64,000 bases of DNA from Pontibacter silvestris (GTDB lineage: Bacteria > Bacteroidota > Bacteroidia > Cytophagales > Hymenobacteraceae): positions 271,432-335,431 of the forward strand of contig NZ_JAJJWI010000002.1 of NCBI RefSeq assembly GCF_020907275.1, in the 5' to 3' direction. A program made the translations under genes and the position numbers. Of this stretch, positions 26,968 to 36,386 are shown piece after piece. The notes beneath the pieces were generated by a model, which worked only from the letters and a program-made list of their open reading frames with translations, was not told the origin of the DNA and did not search any database. Every line of letters begins with the position of its first letter. Positions within the stretch are counted from its first letter, which is position 1.

Positions 26968-27975
26968 TTATTTTATTTTTTTAACAGAAAAAAGTGAAGT
27001 TATACCTGGTTCATACTTATAAAAAAGAAAACCAATGGAAAGACAAACCAAAAGGTTTAGCCACACCTTACTGGCAGCACCATTTATCAGTCCGAAATAA
27101 ACTACCTGCACTAAAAAAATATGGTAAGAAGCTTTGCCAGTGGTACTGAAAAACAATAAAATTTTATTGGAAGATTGATTTGGCAAGCTTTTAAAACTTA
27201 AATAAACTAAAAACGCAGCGTAGCCAAAAGATAAAATTGTCTGTATCTGCCACTCAGGCCGTATTTGTTTAATGTTTTGCTCCCCATACTGTAACTGATA
27301 AAGATAAACACAAGCGGCAGCAGCAACAGTAACAAGAAGCGTCATCACTTTAAGATTAACTTTATTTGTAACAATTCTTGACAGAGCCATTCCAAAAGCA
27401 ATAGCCGAGAAATATCTCGGGAATGCCGCATCATAGAGGTAGCTTGCATGCTCAGTCATGGATATCCATTTAATGAACAAGAGAAAAAGTACTTCCAGCA
27501 GGACTAATAAAACAATTGTTAAGGATGCTCTGGCAGAAAACCCATAGCCAATAATGGGAAGAAACAGTACTGACTGCAGCAGAAGAGTAATAAAATAGTT
27601 TCCTGGTCCTGAAATGGGTAATAGTCCAATAATACTGAACTCATTGAACATTAAAATACTGTTTCCTGAAACACATAGCCAGATAAGGCCCATAATTGCT
27701 GATACTATAAAAACTATAATACAAGGGATTACTAAGCGACTGGCTCTTTTTTGAAAATATTGCTTCGAGTACAGATCTGTTAATTCCGGTTTCTTAGCAG
27801 AAGATGATAAACCAAGATTTAAACCCATTACTACCATGAACAGCGGTACAGCCTGCCAGATGTGATAAACAGCGTAATAATCTACTAGAGTAGCTTTGTT
27901 CAGGGAGTGCAACAGCAGTACAGCTAATATGGCAAAGCCCTTTATAATGTCAATTTGCTGATAATACTGCTTCAC
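26968..27975 (-). CDS. Acyltransferase-3 family membrane protein
   Basis: A 335-residue protein with about ten membrane segments. The start is a GTG (CAC at 27973-27975) and no ATG is available ahead of the first motif. IDIIKGFAILAVLLLHSLNK (residues 8-27) holds the catalytic-type His of the OafA/acyltransferase-3 family, and FMVVMGLNLGL follows. This family moves acyl groups such as acetate to cell-surface sugars; the acceptor is unknown. No glycan-synthesis genes are nearby. The coding sequence is A+T-richer than its neighbours, by eye. Confidence 0.8.
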   Translation of the reverse strand: MKQYYQQIDIIKGFAILAVLLLHSLNKATLVDYYAVYHIWQAVPLFMVVMGLNLGLSSSAKKPELTDLYSKQYFQKRASRLVIPCIIVFIVSAIMGLIWLCVSGNSILMFNEFSIIGLLPISGPGNYFITLLLQSVLFLPIIGYGFSARASLTIVLLVLLEVLFLLFIKWISMTEHASYLYDAAFPRYFSAIAFGMALSRIVTNKVNLKVMTLLVTVAAAACVYLYQLQYGEQNIKQIRPEWQIQTILSFGYAAFLVYLSFKSLPNQSSNKILLFFSTTGKASYHIFLVQVVYFGLINGAASKVWLNLLVCLSIGFLFYKYEPGITSLFSVKKIK

Positions 27976-28113
27976 TAGTTAATGATAAAATATAAATCAA
28001 AGGCTATGTATTGGTTTGCTAGCTTTTGGTCTGTTATTTTAATAGTTAAATACTTATCTTTCTGAAGCTAAATTGGCTGCCACTAAACAAGATAAAAGAC
28101 AGGTACTATAACT

Positions 28114-28617
28114 ATGGGATTAAGCTCAAACTACAAATTCTTACTGTATTTAGGATGTTTGTTTGCCTTTATTACCTGTTTTGTAAGCGGGTTGGTCACA
28201 TTCCTGTTTTGGGGTGATGTTGCTCTCGTTCCTCTTTCGGGAACTAACAGTTCCCTTGTACACCATTTGCTTTCAAGTTTTATCTATGGTTTTGTACTCA
28301 GCTTACTTACAACTAGTATTACAAGAAGAGCCTTACTAACAAAGAAAGTTCTACCGTTACACTGGCACCTGAAAAGCCAGACTTTAATTGACCGCCTTCC
28401 GTCCAATATTTTACACCGTTCGTTTATGTTAGGTTTAGCTGGTACTACAATGGCTGGTGTTTCTATCTTTTTATTTGACTTAGAACAGGTTTATTTAATG
28501 CCGCTTAAAGAGTTCATAATCTTCAAATCAATTTTTGCAGCATTGCTAGGTGCTGCTGTTACGGTAATGGCTGTTTATCGGGCAATGGTAGATTCAAAAG
28601 TTAGTCCTAAACTGTAG
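28114..28617 (+). CDS. Small four-helix membrane protein, unknown function
   Basis: A 167-residue hydrophobic protein with membrane segments near 8-33, 48-68, 108-125 and 138-158. The loop between the second and third is basic (TSITRRALLTKKVLPLHWHL). I do not recognise the family. It is a lone gene divergent from the acyltransferase gene and ended by a strong hairpin. An ATG start at 28114 is the first in frame. Confidence 0.7.
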   Translation: MGLSSNYKFLLYLGCLFAFITCFVSGLVTFLFWGDVALVPLSGTNSSLVHHLLSSFIYGFVLSLLTTSITRRALLTKKVLPLHWHLKSQTLIDRLPSNILHRSFMLGLAGTTMAGVSIFLFDLEQVYLMPLKEFIIFKSIFAALLGAAVTVMAVYRAMVDSKVSPKL

Positions 28618-28620
28618 CTT

Positions 28621-28660
28621 ATAATAAAGGGCACACTGAGAATTATGCGCCCTTTATTAT
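28621..28660. terminator. Bidirectional terminator before gpsA end
   Basis: A 12-bp perfect stem (28621-28632 with 28649-28660) with A- and T-rich arms lies between convergent genes, 3 bp from one stop and 13 bp from the other. Confidence 0.85.
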
Positions 28661-28673
28661 TTCATTCTTTGAT

Positions 28674-29663
28674 TTATTTAAGCTTATCTTTCAGTATATC
28701 AAACTCAACGGGCGGCGATATACGCTCATACAGAATAAGGTAAACTGCGTTGGTAATGGGCATATCAACCTTAAGCTTTTTGTTGAGATCATATATACTT
28801 TGTACAGCATAATACCCTTCAGCAACCATGTCCATTTCAATCTGGGCAGACTTAACCGTATAGCCACGCCCAATCATGTTACCAAATGTACGGTTGCGGC
28901 TAAACTGCGAGTAAGCTGTAACAAGTAAGTCACCCAGATAAGCAGAGCCACTTAAATTACGATGTAAAGGCATAATTGCATCCAGAAATCGTTCGATTTC
29001 TGGCATCGCATTAGAGACAAGCACAGCCTGGAAATTATCGCCAAAGTTCAGGCCTCTGGCAATACCACAGGCAAGGGCTATTATGTTTTTCATTACGGCA
29101 CAATACTCAATTCCATCTAGGTCATCCAGCGGGTTTGCTTTAACGTAACGGTTACGCAGTAACTCACAGAAGCGCTCAGCTGTGTCTAAGCTATGGGAAC
29201 CAATGGATAAATAAGATTGCTTTTCAAGAGCAACTTCTTCTGCATGGCATGGGCCCGCAATTATAAGCTGGTGCGTATTTGGTACATGGTATTTCTTTTC
29301 CATGTAATCCGTAATCAACAGGTTTTCTCCAGGAATCATGCCTTTTACTGCTGATACTACTACTTTGCCCTTTAGTGCATCCTCCTGTAAATCGGCAAGT
29401 GCCAGCTGCACAAATGCGGCTGGCACTGCCAGTATAACCCAGTCTGCGGCGGCCACTACAGCCTGTATGTCCGAAGAAGGCTTTACGTAATTCAGGTCGA
29501 AAGACACCCCGCTTAAGTAACGGGGGTTATGTCTGTAATTTATCAGGTGCTGCACATCGCTATGGCTGCGCATCCACCAGTGTACTCTTGACTTGTTTTC
29601 TGAAAGGATCTTAACCAGTGCCGTTGCCCAGCTACCTCCTCCTAATACAGCAATTTTTTCCAA
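28674..29663 (-). CDS. gpsA: NAD(P)+-dependent glycerol-3-phosphate dehydrogenase
   Basis: A 329-residue cytosolic enzyme that makes sn-glycerol 3-phosphate from dihydroxyacetone phosphate for phospholipid synthesis. Motifs: the Rossmann IAVLGGGSWATALVKIL at the start, VSAVKGMIP, AGPCHAEEVA, the catalytic Lys in AVMKNIIALACGI, and GDLLVTAYSQFSRNRTFG. The start must be TTG (CAA at 29661-29663): an in-frame TGA lies nine codons upstream and no ATG precedes the nucleotide-binding loop. It is the last gene of an operon that begins with sdaAB, after a 32-bp gap. Confidence 0.96.
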   Translation of the reverse strand: MEKIAVLGGGSWATALVKILSENKSRVHWWMRSHSDVQHLINYRHNPRYLSGVSFDLNYVKPSSDIQAVVAAADWVILAVPAAFVQLALADLQEDALKGKVVVSAVKGMIPGENLLITDYMEKKYHVPNTHQLIIAGPCHAEEVALEKQSYLSIGSHSLDTAERFCELLRNRYVKANPLDDLDGIEYCAVMKNIIALACGIARGLNFGDNFQAVLVSNAMPEIERFLDAIMPLHRNLSGSAYLGDLLVTAYSQFSRNRTFGNMIGRGYTVKSAQIEMDMVAEGYYAVQSIYDLNKKLKVDMPITNAVYLILYERISPPVEFDILKDKLK

Positions 29664-29695
29664 AACAGGATTAAGATAGATGTTAGTTCAAAAGA

Positions 29696-31075
29696 TTACT
29701 CTGCAGCTATAGCAGATTTGTCAAGGGAACTGGCATCTTTAACAGCTACTTTTGAACCGTCACTTAAGGTAGCAGAAACAGCCCTGAAAGGACCAGAAAC
29801 TACTCTTTGTCCTGCACTAAGGCCACTTTGTATCTCAATATTCTCAAAATCGCTGATGCCAGTTTTAACCTTCACAGTTTTAACCGTGTTAGTTGCATTG
29901 TCATAAACAAATACTACCTCTTCTACTTGTGCCGGAGCTGCCTCCTGTTGCTCAGGTACCGCACTTGCCTCTTCCTCCTGTTCTTCTTCTGGTGCTGCAT
30001 TTTGTGGCTGGCCACCGGCAGAACGGGTAGTTACTGCTGATAAAGGTACGGATAATACGCCACTTTTTTTCTCTGTCACAATATCTACTGATGCTGTCAT
30101 ACCTGGTCTGAACGGGCGGCTGGTAACTTCCTGCAGGTGCTCATAAGACTCGTTCAGCAGGCGTATGCGAACCTCAAATTCTGTAACAGCCTCTAGTGTT
30201 GCAGCATCTTTGGCAGTGTTTGCTATGGCTGTTACCACTCCTTTAAACTTTTCATCACGACTGGCATAAGAGTCAACTTCCACAATTACAGAGTCTCCCA
30301 ACGACACGCGGATAATATCATTTTCATTAACATTTACACGTACCTCCATGTTGTTCAGGTTTGCAATGCTCATAATCTCTGTACCTGCCATCTGAGAAGT
30401 ACCAACTACACGTTCGCCCTGCTCTACATTAAGCTTTGATACAGTACCACTTACCGGAGAGTAAATGGTTGTTTTGTTTAAGTTTTCCCTAGCGTCTTTT
30501 AAAGAGGCCTGTGCGCTTTCAACACTATATTCAGCGGCTCTGACACTTTGCCGTAGCGATTCAACTTCCTGTTTGGTTGATTCATAACTAGCTTTAATTT
30601 CCTGCCATTCTGATTCAGAAATAACACGCTGGTTAAACAGCGCCTGGTTCCGCTCATAGTTTTGCTCTGTCTGAACAAAACTCGCCTGTGCCTGTGCCAA
30701 TCTAGCTCTGGCTTGTGCCAGATTAGCACGTGTCTGATTTACACCAGCTTCCTGTGCATCTACCATAGACTGATAGTTGTCGGGTCTGATGCGAAGCAAA
30801 AGCTGTCCTTTTACAACAGAGTCTCCTTCTTCTACATTTAATTCTATAATTTCACCAGATACGTCTGGACTTATCTTTACTTCTGTTTCAGGTTGAATTT
30901 TACCTGATGCACTTACTTTTTCAACAATTTCAGTTGTTTTTGCCTCAGAAAGGACTACTTCAACACCATTATCTGAGCCAATCCATCCTGCTTTCTTCGC
31001 TACTACAACAAAAACTATAATTAAAACAAGTACACCAATTAGAATAGGGATGAGTCTACTTTTGTTCTTCGCCAT
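29696..31075 (-). CDS. HlyD/MacA-type periplasmic adaptor subunit
   Basis: A 459-residue membrane-fusion protein: one N-terminal membrane anchor (residues 9-27, LIPILIGVLVLIIVFVVV), a lipoyl half-motif EVKISPDVSGEIIELNVEEG, a coiled-coil hairpin at about 105-215, the second lipoyl half GTVSKLNVEQGERV, and a beta-barrel domain. A Glu-, Ala- and Pro-rich insert (about 365-395) interrupts the C-terminal domain. It bridges an inner-membrane pump to TolC. No ABC permease or RND pump lies in this operon, so the pump partner is elsewhere. It starts 9 bp after the tolC gene ends. Confidence 0.9.
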   Translation of the reverse strand: MAKNKSRLIPILIGVLVLIIVFVVVAKKAGWIGSDNGVEVVLSEAKTTEIVEKVSASGKIQPETEVKISPDVSGEIIELNVEEGDSVVKGQLLLRIRPDNYQSMVDAQEAGVNQTRANLAQARARLAQAQASFVQTEQNYERNQALFNQRVISESEWQEIKASYESTKQEVESLRQSVRAAEYSVESAQASLKDARENLNKTTIYSPVSGTVSKLNVEQGERVVGTSQMAGTEIMSIANLNNMEVRVNVNENDIIRVSLGDSVIVEVDSYASRDEKFKGVVTAIANTAKDAATLEAVTEFEVRIRLLNESYEHLQEVTSRPFRPGMTASVDIVTEKKSGVLSVPLSAVTTRSAGGQPQNAAPEEEQEEEASAVPEQQEAAPAQVEEVVFVYDNATNTVKTVKVKTGISDFENIEIQSGLSAGQRVVSGPFRAVSATLSDGSKVAVKDASSLDKSAIAAE

Positions 31076-31084
31076 GTTTATTTT

Positions 31085-32557
31085 TTAGAATGATAAGTCT
31101 TTTCCTTCGTAGAAGTCAAGAATTTTAAGTTTAAAAATATACTCATACTTTGCCTGAAGCAGACTAGACTGTGCTGAACGGAAAGTGTTGGCAATAATAT
31201 TAAAATCAACCGAATTTATAACACCTGCATTAAGTCGAAGCTGTGCGTTCTGATAGCTCTTTTCTGAGGCAGCAAGTTGTTGTTTGGATGCAACATATCT
31301 TAGTTGAGCGGCTCGGGTATCTACGGCCGCCTGCTCTATTGTCTGGCGCAGATTATTGCGTGCAATATCGGCATTCAGTTTGGCATTCTGCTGTGAAATT
31401 TTAGCTCGTTCAACATTTATCCTTGTCTGAAGTCCATTAAAAATAGGTACCTGTAACGATAAACTGAATTGGTTCCCTATGTTATCCTTAAACTGATCTT
31501 TTAAAGAGTAATCGATCTGTTCGGCGCTGCCTTGAGGCACGTAGAGCGAAAAAGGTTGTGTACGGGCTTCATCCAGAAAACCTACTAATTGTTGTGTATA
31601 TATGGTTTCTCCATCCTCTAACTCTCTTAAAAGATATGACCTGCTGGAGTAGAAAGTGTTTATACCGGCATTAAGTGATAACCTTGGCAGATACGCCCCT
31701 CGAGCAATATCCAAGCCCTTGTTTGCACTTAAAACCCTTACATCGGCTGCCTTAATGGCAGGAAGTGTTTGAATAGCTACATCATATACCTGATTAGGGT
31801 CTGATATAGCAGGCTCCAGATCAGGCTCCGGGAGTTCTGGGATCTCAACTTCTATGTTATCCGGATTGTCCAGGTTTAATAACTGTATCAGGTTAAGTTT
31901 TGCAATATCAAGCTGGTTCTTTGCAGTGATAATATTCAACTCATCTGTCGCCAGCTGAGACTGAAGGTCTAACACATCATTTTCAGCCACACTTCCAGCT
32001 CTGAAGAGTATCTGGGTGCGCTCTAACTGCTGTTGTGTCGTATTTCGCTGCAGCTGATTTGTTTTCATTAGCTCATCAGCGAATAATATGTTCAAGTAAG
32101 CAGTTACAATTTGTATGGTTATATCATTTTGAACAGAAAGAATATCCTGCTCACTGGCCTGTAGCTCAAGGGAATTCTGCTTAATTGTATTGACCTGCTG
32201 AAACCCTGCAAACAAGGGAAGCGAACCGCTGACAGAGACACTACTGGATCGTGTTTGCTGGGTTCTGATATCATAGGTTGCCGGGTCAATGTTTGTACCA
32301 TTGTTAATTGAATAAGAACCGCTCCCGTTTATACTTGGCAGGCGGCCAAACTTTGAAAGTTTCAAGTCAGTACTGGCAAGGTCGCGGTTTATTTTGCTTT
32401 GCCTGACCTGCAGGTTATTAGCCTTGGCATAATTCAAAGCCTCCTCAAGCGACCATATTTGGTCGTTTCCGGTGCCGTCTTGTTGTGCAAAGGCACCCGA
32501 TAGTCCAGTCAAAGAGAGGCCTATCGCCAAGAGTACTTTCTTTGATAGTTTTTTCAT
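31085..32557 (-). CDS. tolC: TolC-family outer-membrane efflux protein
   Basis: A 490-residue protein with a signal peptide (residues 1-24, ending GAFAQ) and two long helical repeats, the TolC architecture: WSLEEALNYAKANNLQVRQS near the start, a hairpin around 150-220, a second hairpin after 370, and INSVDFNIIANTFRSAQSSL near the end. It forms the outer-membrane exit duct for the adjacent adaptor. The gene lies 13 bp after sdaAB and 9 bp before the adaptor gene on the same strand, which indicates one transcript. A second, unrelated TolC-type gene lies at 44816. Confidence 0.93.
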   Translation of the reverse strand: MKKLSKKVLLAIGLSLTGLSGAFAQQDGTGNDQIWSLEEALNYAKANNLQVRQSKINRDLASTDLKLSKFGRLPSINGSGSYSINNGTNIDPATYDIRTQQTRSSSVSVSGSLPLFAGFQQVNTIKQNSLELQASEQDILSVQNDITIQIVTAYLNILFADELMKTNQLQRNTTQQQLERTQILFRAGSVAENDVLDLQSQLATDELNIITAKNQLDIAKLNLIQLLNLDNPDNIEVEIPELPEPDLEPAISDPNQVYDVAIQTLPAIKAADVRVLSANKGLDIARGAYLPRLSLNAGINTFYSSRSYLLRELEDGETIYTQQLVGFLDEARTQPFSLYVPQGSAEQIDYSLKDQFKDNIGNQFSLSLQVPIFNGLQTRINVERAKISQQNAKLNADIARNNLRQTIEQAAVDTRAAQLRYVASKQQLAASEKSYQNAQLRLNAGVINSVDFNIIANTFRSAQSSLLQAKYEYIFKLKILDFYEGKDLSF

Positions 32558-32570
32558 AGTAGCGTGTTAG

Positions 32571-33248
32571 TTAGAGGTCGATATTAGGTATGTAAATAAC
32601 ATGTTTCACCCAGCTTAATTGTTTAAGATATTCCAGTGTAACAGGTTTTATGCCTGAGTCCATTTCAATAAACTGACGTGCCAACTCGTTTTTTCCTTTG
32701 CGGGAAACACTCATGGTCGCTATGTTACATTCATCATGCGCAATAACAGAAGCAATAAAGGCAATGCTTCCTTTCTGGTCATCTGCATCAATAATAAGCG
32801 TGTGCTGGTTAGCTGAAAAGTTAGAGGAAAAGCCATCCACCTCCACTATTTTGATTACGCCACCTCCCCGGCTCTGGCCAATTACCTCAACTTCACGTCC
32901 CTGGGCTTTCAGGTTCAGCTTAATGGTGTTAGGGTGCATAGTCGAAGCGTTTCCTACTGATCGGAAGATATATTTTAATCCCCGCTCCTTCGCATATTCA
33001 AAAGCTTCTTTTATGCGCTTATCATCGGTCTTGAAATCAAGTAACCCGGCTATTATAGCTCTGTCACTTCCGTGCCCCTCATAGGTGCGGGCAAACGAAT
33101 TATAGAAAGTCACAACAGCTTCTTCCGGAGCTGTTCCCAGCACCCGAATGGCAGCACGTGCAATACGAACTACACCAGCCGTGTGTGAACTGGACGGTCC
33201 AATCATAACAGGTCCTATCATGTCGAAGACGCTACTTTTCTCTGCCAT
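32571..33248 (-). CDS. sdaAB: L-serine dehydratase beta-subunit-type protein
   Basis: A 225-residue protein with the beta-subunit signature MIGPVMIGPSSSHTAGVVRIARA and GHGSDRAIIAGLLDF, followed by an ACT domain (about 150-225, HTLIIDADDQKGSIAFIASV). L-serine dehydratase deaminates serine to pyruvate and ammonia. The catalytic [4Fe-4S] alpha subunit is not in the window, so either it is encoded elsewhere or the protein works differently. It is the first gene of the sdaAB-tolC-adaptor-gpsA run, an unexpected mix of amino-acid, export and lipid functions. Confidence 0.9.
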   Translation of the reverse strand: MAEKSSVFDMIGPVMIGPSSSHTAGVVRIARAAIRVLGTAPEEAVVTFYNSFARTYEGHGSDRAIIAGLLDFKTDDKRIKEAFEYAKERGLKYIFRSVGNASTMHPNTIKLNLKAQGREVEVIGQSRGGGVIKIVEVDGFSSNFSANQHTLIIDADDQKGSIAFIASVIAHDECNIATMSVSRKGKNELARQFIEMDSGIKPVTLEYLKQLSWVKHVIYIPNIDL

Positions 33249-33563
33249 AGAGAATTATATCTATAGGTTATATCGTAAAAATCAAATTTAACAATTAAGT
33301 AGCAGTTTAGCCGAAAATGCTTGTTAAAACAATTTTTATTATACAAACTCCTGTTTTTAATCTACCAATCGATTGCTATAGACCATTAAATGCTTACCCG
33401 GAGCAACAATAGGAGCTTTAACCTTTATGCAGTAGATGATGGAGTTCACCTTACTGTTTTAGTGAATGCTTGAAGATAATATTTGAAAAATAGAATGACA
33501 CCTACTGTTATAATTTCCTTATTTTGCGCCGTCTTTACATTTATCTCTTAACAATTGTATGCA
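33249..33563. promoter_or_regulatory. Divergent intergenic region between sdaAB and the dioxygenase gene
   Basis: No gene is visible in this A+T-rich gap. On the minus strand TAAATTTG (33283-33290) matches TAnnTTTG and lies 35 bp before the sdaAB start, so it is a candidate -7 box. For the plus-strand gene, TTATTTTG (33531-33538) is a near match 26 bp before the chosen ATG. No riboswitch-like structure was recognised. Confidence 0.4.
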
Positions 33564-34532
33564 ATGGAGCAAGCTTTCAAACCTGAAGTGCTAGAGCAAC
33601 TAAAGCGTCTGGAAGAAAAGTATGTGCCTTTAGGCCAGGATTTAGCAGCTTATCTGGAAGGACTTTATTATACTGAATTTGTTAATTACTGGGATTATAT
33701 TCACCTCGATACATTATTGAGCCTTCAGAACCCGCGCACAAACATACCCGACGAGAAAATCTTTATTATGTACCACCAGATAACAGAGCTGTACTTTAAG
33801 CTTTGCCTGGAAGAGTACAGGCAAATAGCTGATGATAAAGATATGACACTAAAGACATTCATGATGCGCCTGAAACGTATTAATCGATATTTCGACAATC
33901 TGATCAGCTCTTTTGACGTGATGGTGGATGGCATGGACCCAAAGCAGTTTCTACAGTTCCGAATGGCTTTAATGCCTGCCAGTGGGTTTCAGTCGGTGCA
34001 GTATCGTCTTATTGAGATTGCTTCTACTGACTTGCGTAATCTGGTAGACAAGGCTAAGCGGCAAGCTCTTGGGCTACAAAGTACGCATGAAGAAATGATT
34101 GGCTGTATTTACTGGAAAGAAGGTGCTACAGAAGTGGCTTCCGGTGCTAAAACCCTTACGCTTCTTCGTTTTGAAGAGAAGTATACGGACCAATTGATAA
34201 AGTTTGCAAAGGAGTACGAGCATAAAAATGTCTGGTCAGTTTATAAGCGGCTCCCAAAAGAAGACCAGGAAAACCCAAAGCTGAAACAGATGTTGCGTGA
34301 CCTGGACAGCAATGTTAATGTAAACTGGCCACTCATGCATTACAAATCAGCTGTGCGTTACCTTCAGCGCGACCCCGAAGTTTTAGCGGCTACAGGTGGG
34401 ACTAACTGGCAGAAATATCTCCCCCCGCGTTTCCAGAAACGTGTTTTTTATCCTGAACTTTGGATGATTAAAGAGCTTGAAGAATGGGGAAAAGGATGGG
34501 TTGAACGTGTACTGAACGAGGATAAAGTGTAA
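33564..34532 (+). CDS. kynA: Tryptophan 2,3-dioxygenase family protein
   Basis: The ATG at 33564 gives a 322-residue protein; an upstream TTG adds only three residues. The family marks are YWDYIHLDTLLSLQNP, EKIFIMYHQITELYFKLCL, FRMALMPASGFQSVQYRLIE, and a late block with the haem-type His in NWPLMHYKSAVRYLQ, then ATGGTNWQKYLPPRFQKRVF. Tryptophan 2,3-dioxygenase uses haem and O2 to open the indole ring to N-formylkynurenine. The order of motifs fits, but the C-terminal block departs from the classical GTGG(S/T) form. No other kynurenine-pathway gene is in the window. Confidence 0.85.
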   Translation: MEQAFKPEVLEQLKRLEEKYVPLGQDLAAYLEGLYYTEFVNYWDYIHLDTLLSLQNPRTNIPDEKIFIMYHQITELYFKLCLEEYRQIADDKDMTLKTFMMRLKRINRYFDNLISSFDVMVDGMDPKQFLQFRMALMPASGFQSVQYRLIEIASTDLRNLVDKAKRQALGLQSTHEEMIGCIYWKEGATEVASGAKTLTLLRFEEKYTDQLIKFAKEYEHKNVWSVYKRLPKEDQENPKLKQMLRDLDSNVNVNWPLMHYKSAVRYLQRDPEVLAATGGTNWQKYLPPRFQKRVFYPELWMIKELEEWGKGWVERVLNEDKV

Positions 34533-34689
34533 ACAATTATGCTTGAATCAATGTTCAGGATTGGAATTAGTATAGCTTCTAATCTGTTTAAAAGACAACT
34601 ATACAGTATTTCGCTTTTGCTCTAAAACCAGTACTGTATCTAAATATTTTAAACTAAAAGTTTAAGGTTAACTACCTTACCTGTTGTAA

Positions 34690-36273
34690 ATGAAAAAAAA
34701 AGAACTGGAGCTGGTCTTGGCTCCTGAAGTGGCTTATGATGCTCAGCAATTAGAGCGTGAGATTCTGAAACACGCTCAGGTTAATCCAGAGGACGTAAAG
34801 TTTATTCATAGAGTAAAACGTTCTATTGATGCCCGTGGTCGGCAAGTACAGCTTCGTGTGCGGGCTGATGTGTATCTTGAAAACCCTCCTACAGATATAC
34901 TTTCTCCTAAGTTTGATTATGCGGATGTTTCCAATGCCAAGAAAATAATAATTGTTGGTGCAGGTCCTGCCGGCTTATTTGCCGCTATGCGTTGTATTGA
35001 ATTGGGGCTAAAACCTGTGGTACTGGAACGGGGCAAAGATGTGAGAAGCCGCCGCCGCGATTTGGCTGCCATCAACAAAGAACATACAGTTAATCCTGAC
35101 TCCAATTATTGCTTTGGTGAAGGTGGGGCAGGAACATACTCAGACGGTAAATTATATACCCGATCAAAGAAACGCGGAGATTTGCAGCGAATTCTGCAAC
35201 TGCTGGTACAGCATGGAGCAACACCAGACATTCTTTTCGATGCGCATCCGCACATTGGTACGAATAAGCTCCCTAAAATAATTGAGACCATACGGGAAAC
35301 CATACGTAGTGCCGGAGGTGAAGTGTTTTTTGATAAGCGCGTCACTGATTTTGTTCTAGATAAAGGTGAAATGCGGGGTGTCGTGACAGGAGATAGCCAG
35401 GAATACACCGGTGAAGCTGTTATTTTAGCTACAGGTCATAGTGCCCGAGATATATTTGAGTTGCTGCATCAGAAGGGAATTACCATAGAAGCGAAGCCTT
35501 TTGCTATGGGCGTGCGTGTAGAGCACCAGCAACAGCTGATAGATTCTATCCAGTACCATTGTGATGATCGTGGTCCTTACCTGCCTGCCTCTTCGTATGC
35601 ACTGGTACAGCAGACAGTTTACAATAACAGGCAAAGAGGCATTTTCTCTTTCTGTATGTGCCCTGGTGGTTTTATAGTGCCTTCTGCTACAGCTCCTGGA
35701 GAGGTGGTGGTAAACGGTATGTCTCCCAGCCGCCGTGATTCCCGCTTTGCTAACTCTGGTATTGTAGTAGCAATTGAGCTGGAAGATATGGAACTGGAAA
35801 AATATGGTTCTTTAGCTGGTTTACGCATGCAGCAGACGCTTGAACAAAAAGCATGTGCCATGGCTGGTGGTACGCAAGCTGCTCCGGCACAGTTGTTACA
35901 GGACTTTACCCGTCGTAAAACAGGTGGTGAATTGCTGGATACTTCTTATCAGCCGGGTTTAGCGTCTGTAGATATGAACGAGCTTTTCTCCCCGGATATG
36001 GCGTACCGTCTGCGCGAAGGCTTTAAAGGATTTGGTCATAAAATGCGGGGTTACCTGTCAAACGAGGCACAGATTGTTGGTGTTGAAAGTCGCACATCCT
36101 CACCTGTCCGTATTCCGCGTGACAAAGAAACATTGGAACATGTGCAGATAAAGCGACTCTTCCCCTGTGGTGAAGGTGCAGGTTATGCCGGAGGTATTGT
36201 TTCTGCTGCGATGGATGGAGAACGTTGTGCCGAGATGGCTGCTTTAAAGGCTGGTGTGTCTTTTATGCGCTAG
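34690..36273 (+). CDS. FAD-dependent dehydrogenase, COG2509 type
   Basis: A 527-residue flavoprotein. Residues 1-85 form a small alpha/beta N-terminal domain (KELELVLAPEVAYDAQQLER). The FAD-binding loop is IIVGAGPAGLFAAMRCIELG (about 90-109) with VVLERG, and a second dinucleotide-type ATGHSARDIFELL lies near 248-260. Conserved pieces NYCFGEGGAGTYSDGKLYTR and FSFCMCPGGFIVPSATAPGE identify the COG2509 group. The C-terminus ends with the FAD-closing GEGAGYAGGIVSAAMDG. These are broadly distributed and mostly uncharacterised. The gene stands alone. Confidence 0.88.
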   Translation: MKKKELELVLAPEVAYDAQQLEREILKHAQVNPEDVKFIHRVKRSIDARGRQVQLRVRADVYLENPPTDILSPKFDYADVSNAKKIIIVGAGPAGLFAAMRCIELGLKPVVLERGKDVRSRRRDLAAINKEHTVNPDSNYCFGEGGAGTYSDGKLYTRSKKRGDLQRILQLLVQHGATPDILFDAHPHIGTNKLPKIIETIRETIRSAGGEVFFDKRVTDFVLDKGEMRGVVTGDSQEYTGEAVILATGHSARDIFELLHQKGITIEAKPFAMGVRVEHQQQLIDSIQYHCDDRGPYLPASSYALVQQTVYNNRQRGIFSFCMCPGGFIVPSATAPGEVVVNGMSPSRRDSRFANSGIVVAIELEDMELEKYGSLAGLRMQQTLEQKACAMAGGTQAAPAQLLQDFTRRKTGGELLDTSYQPGLASVDMNELFSPDMAYRLREGFKGFGHKMRGYLSNEAQIVGVESRTSSPVRIPRDKETLEHVQIKRLFPCGEGAGYAGGIVSAAMDGERCAEMAALKAGVSFMR

Positions 36274-36386
36274 GGAATTGTCTGTTCTGCAGCTCATTTT
36301 TCTGCACAATTCAGCAATTCTAACTTTTTATCCTTTCTAGATGTAAAAAAGTATATACCTGATGTTGAATTTGATTATATAATAAT

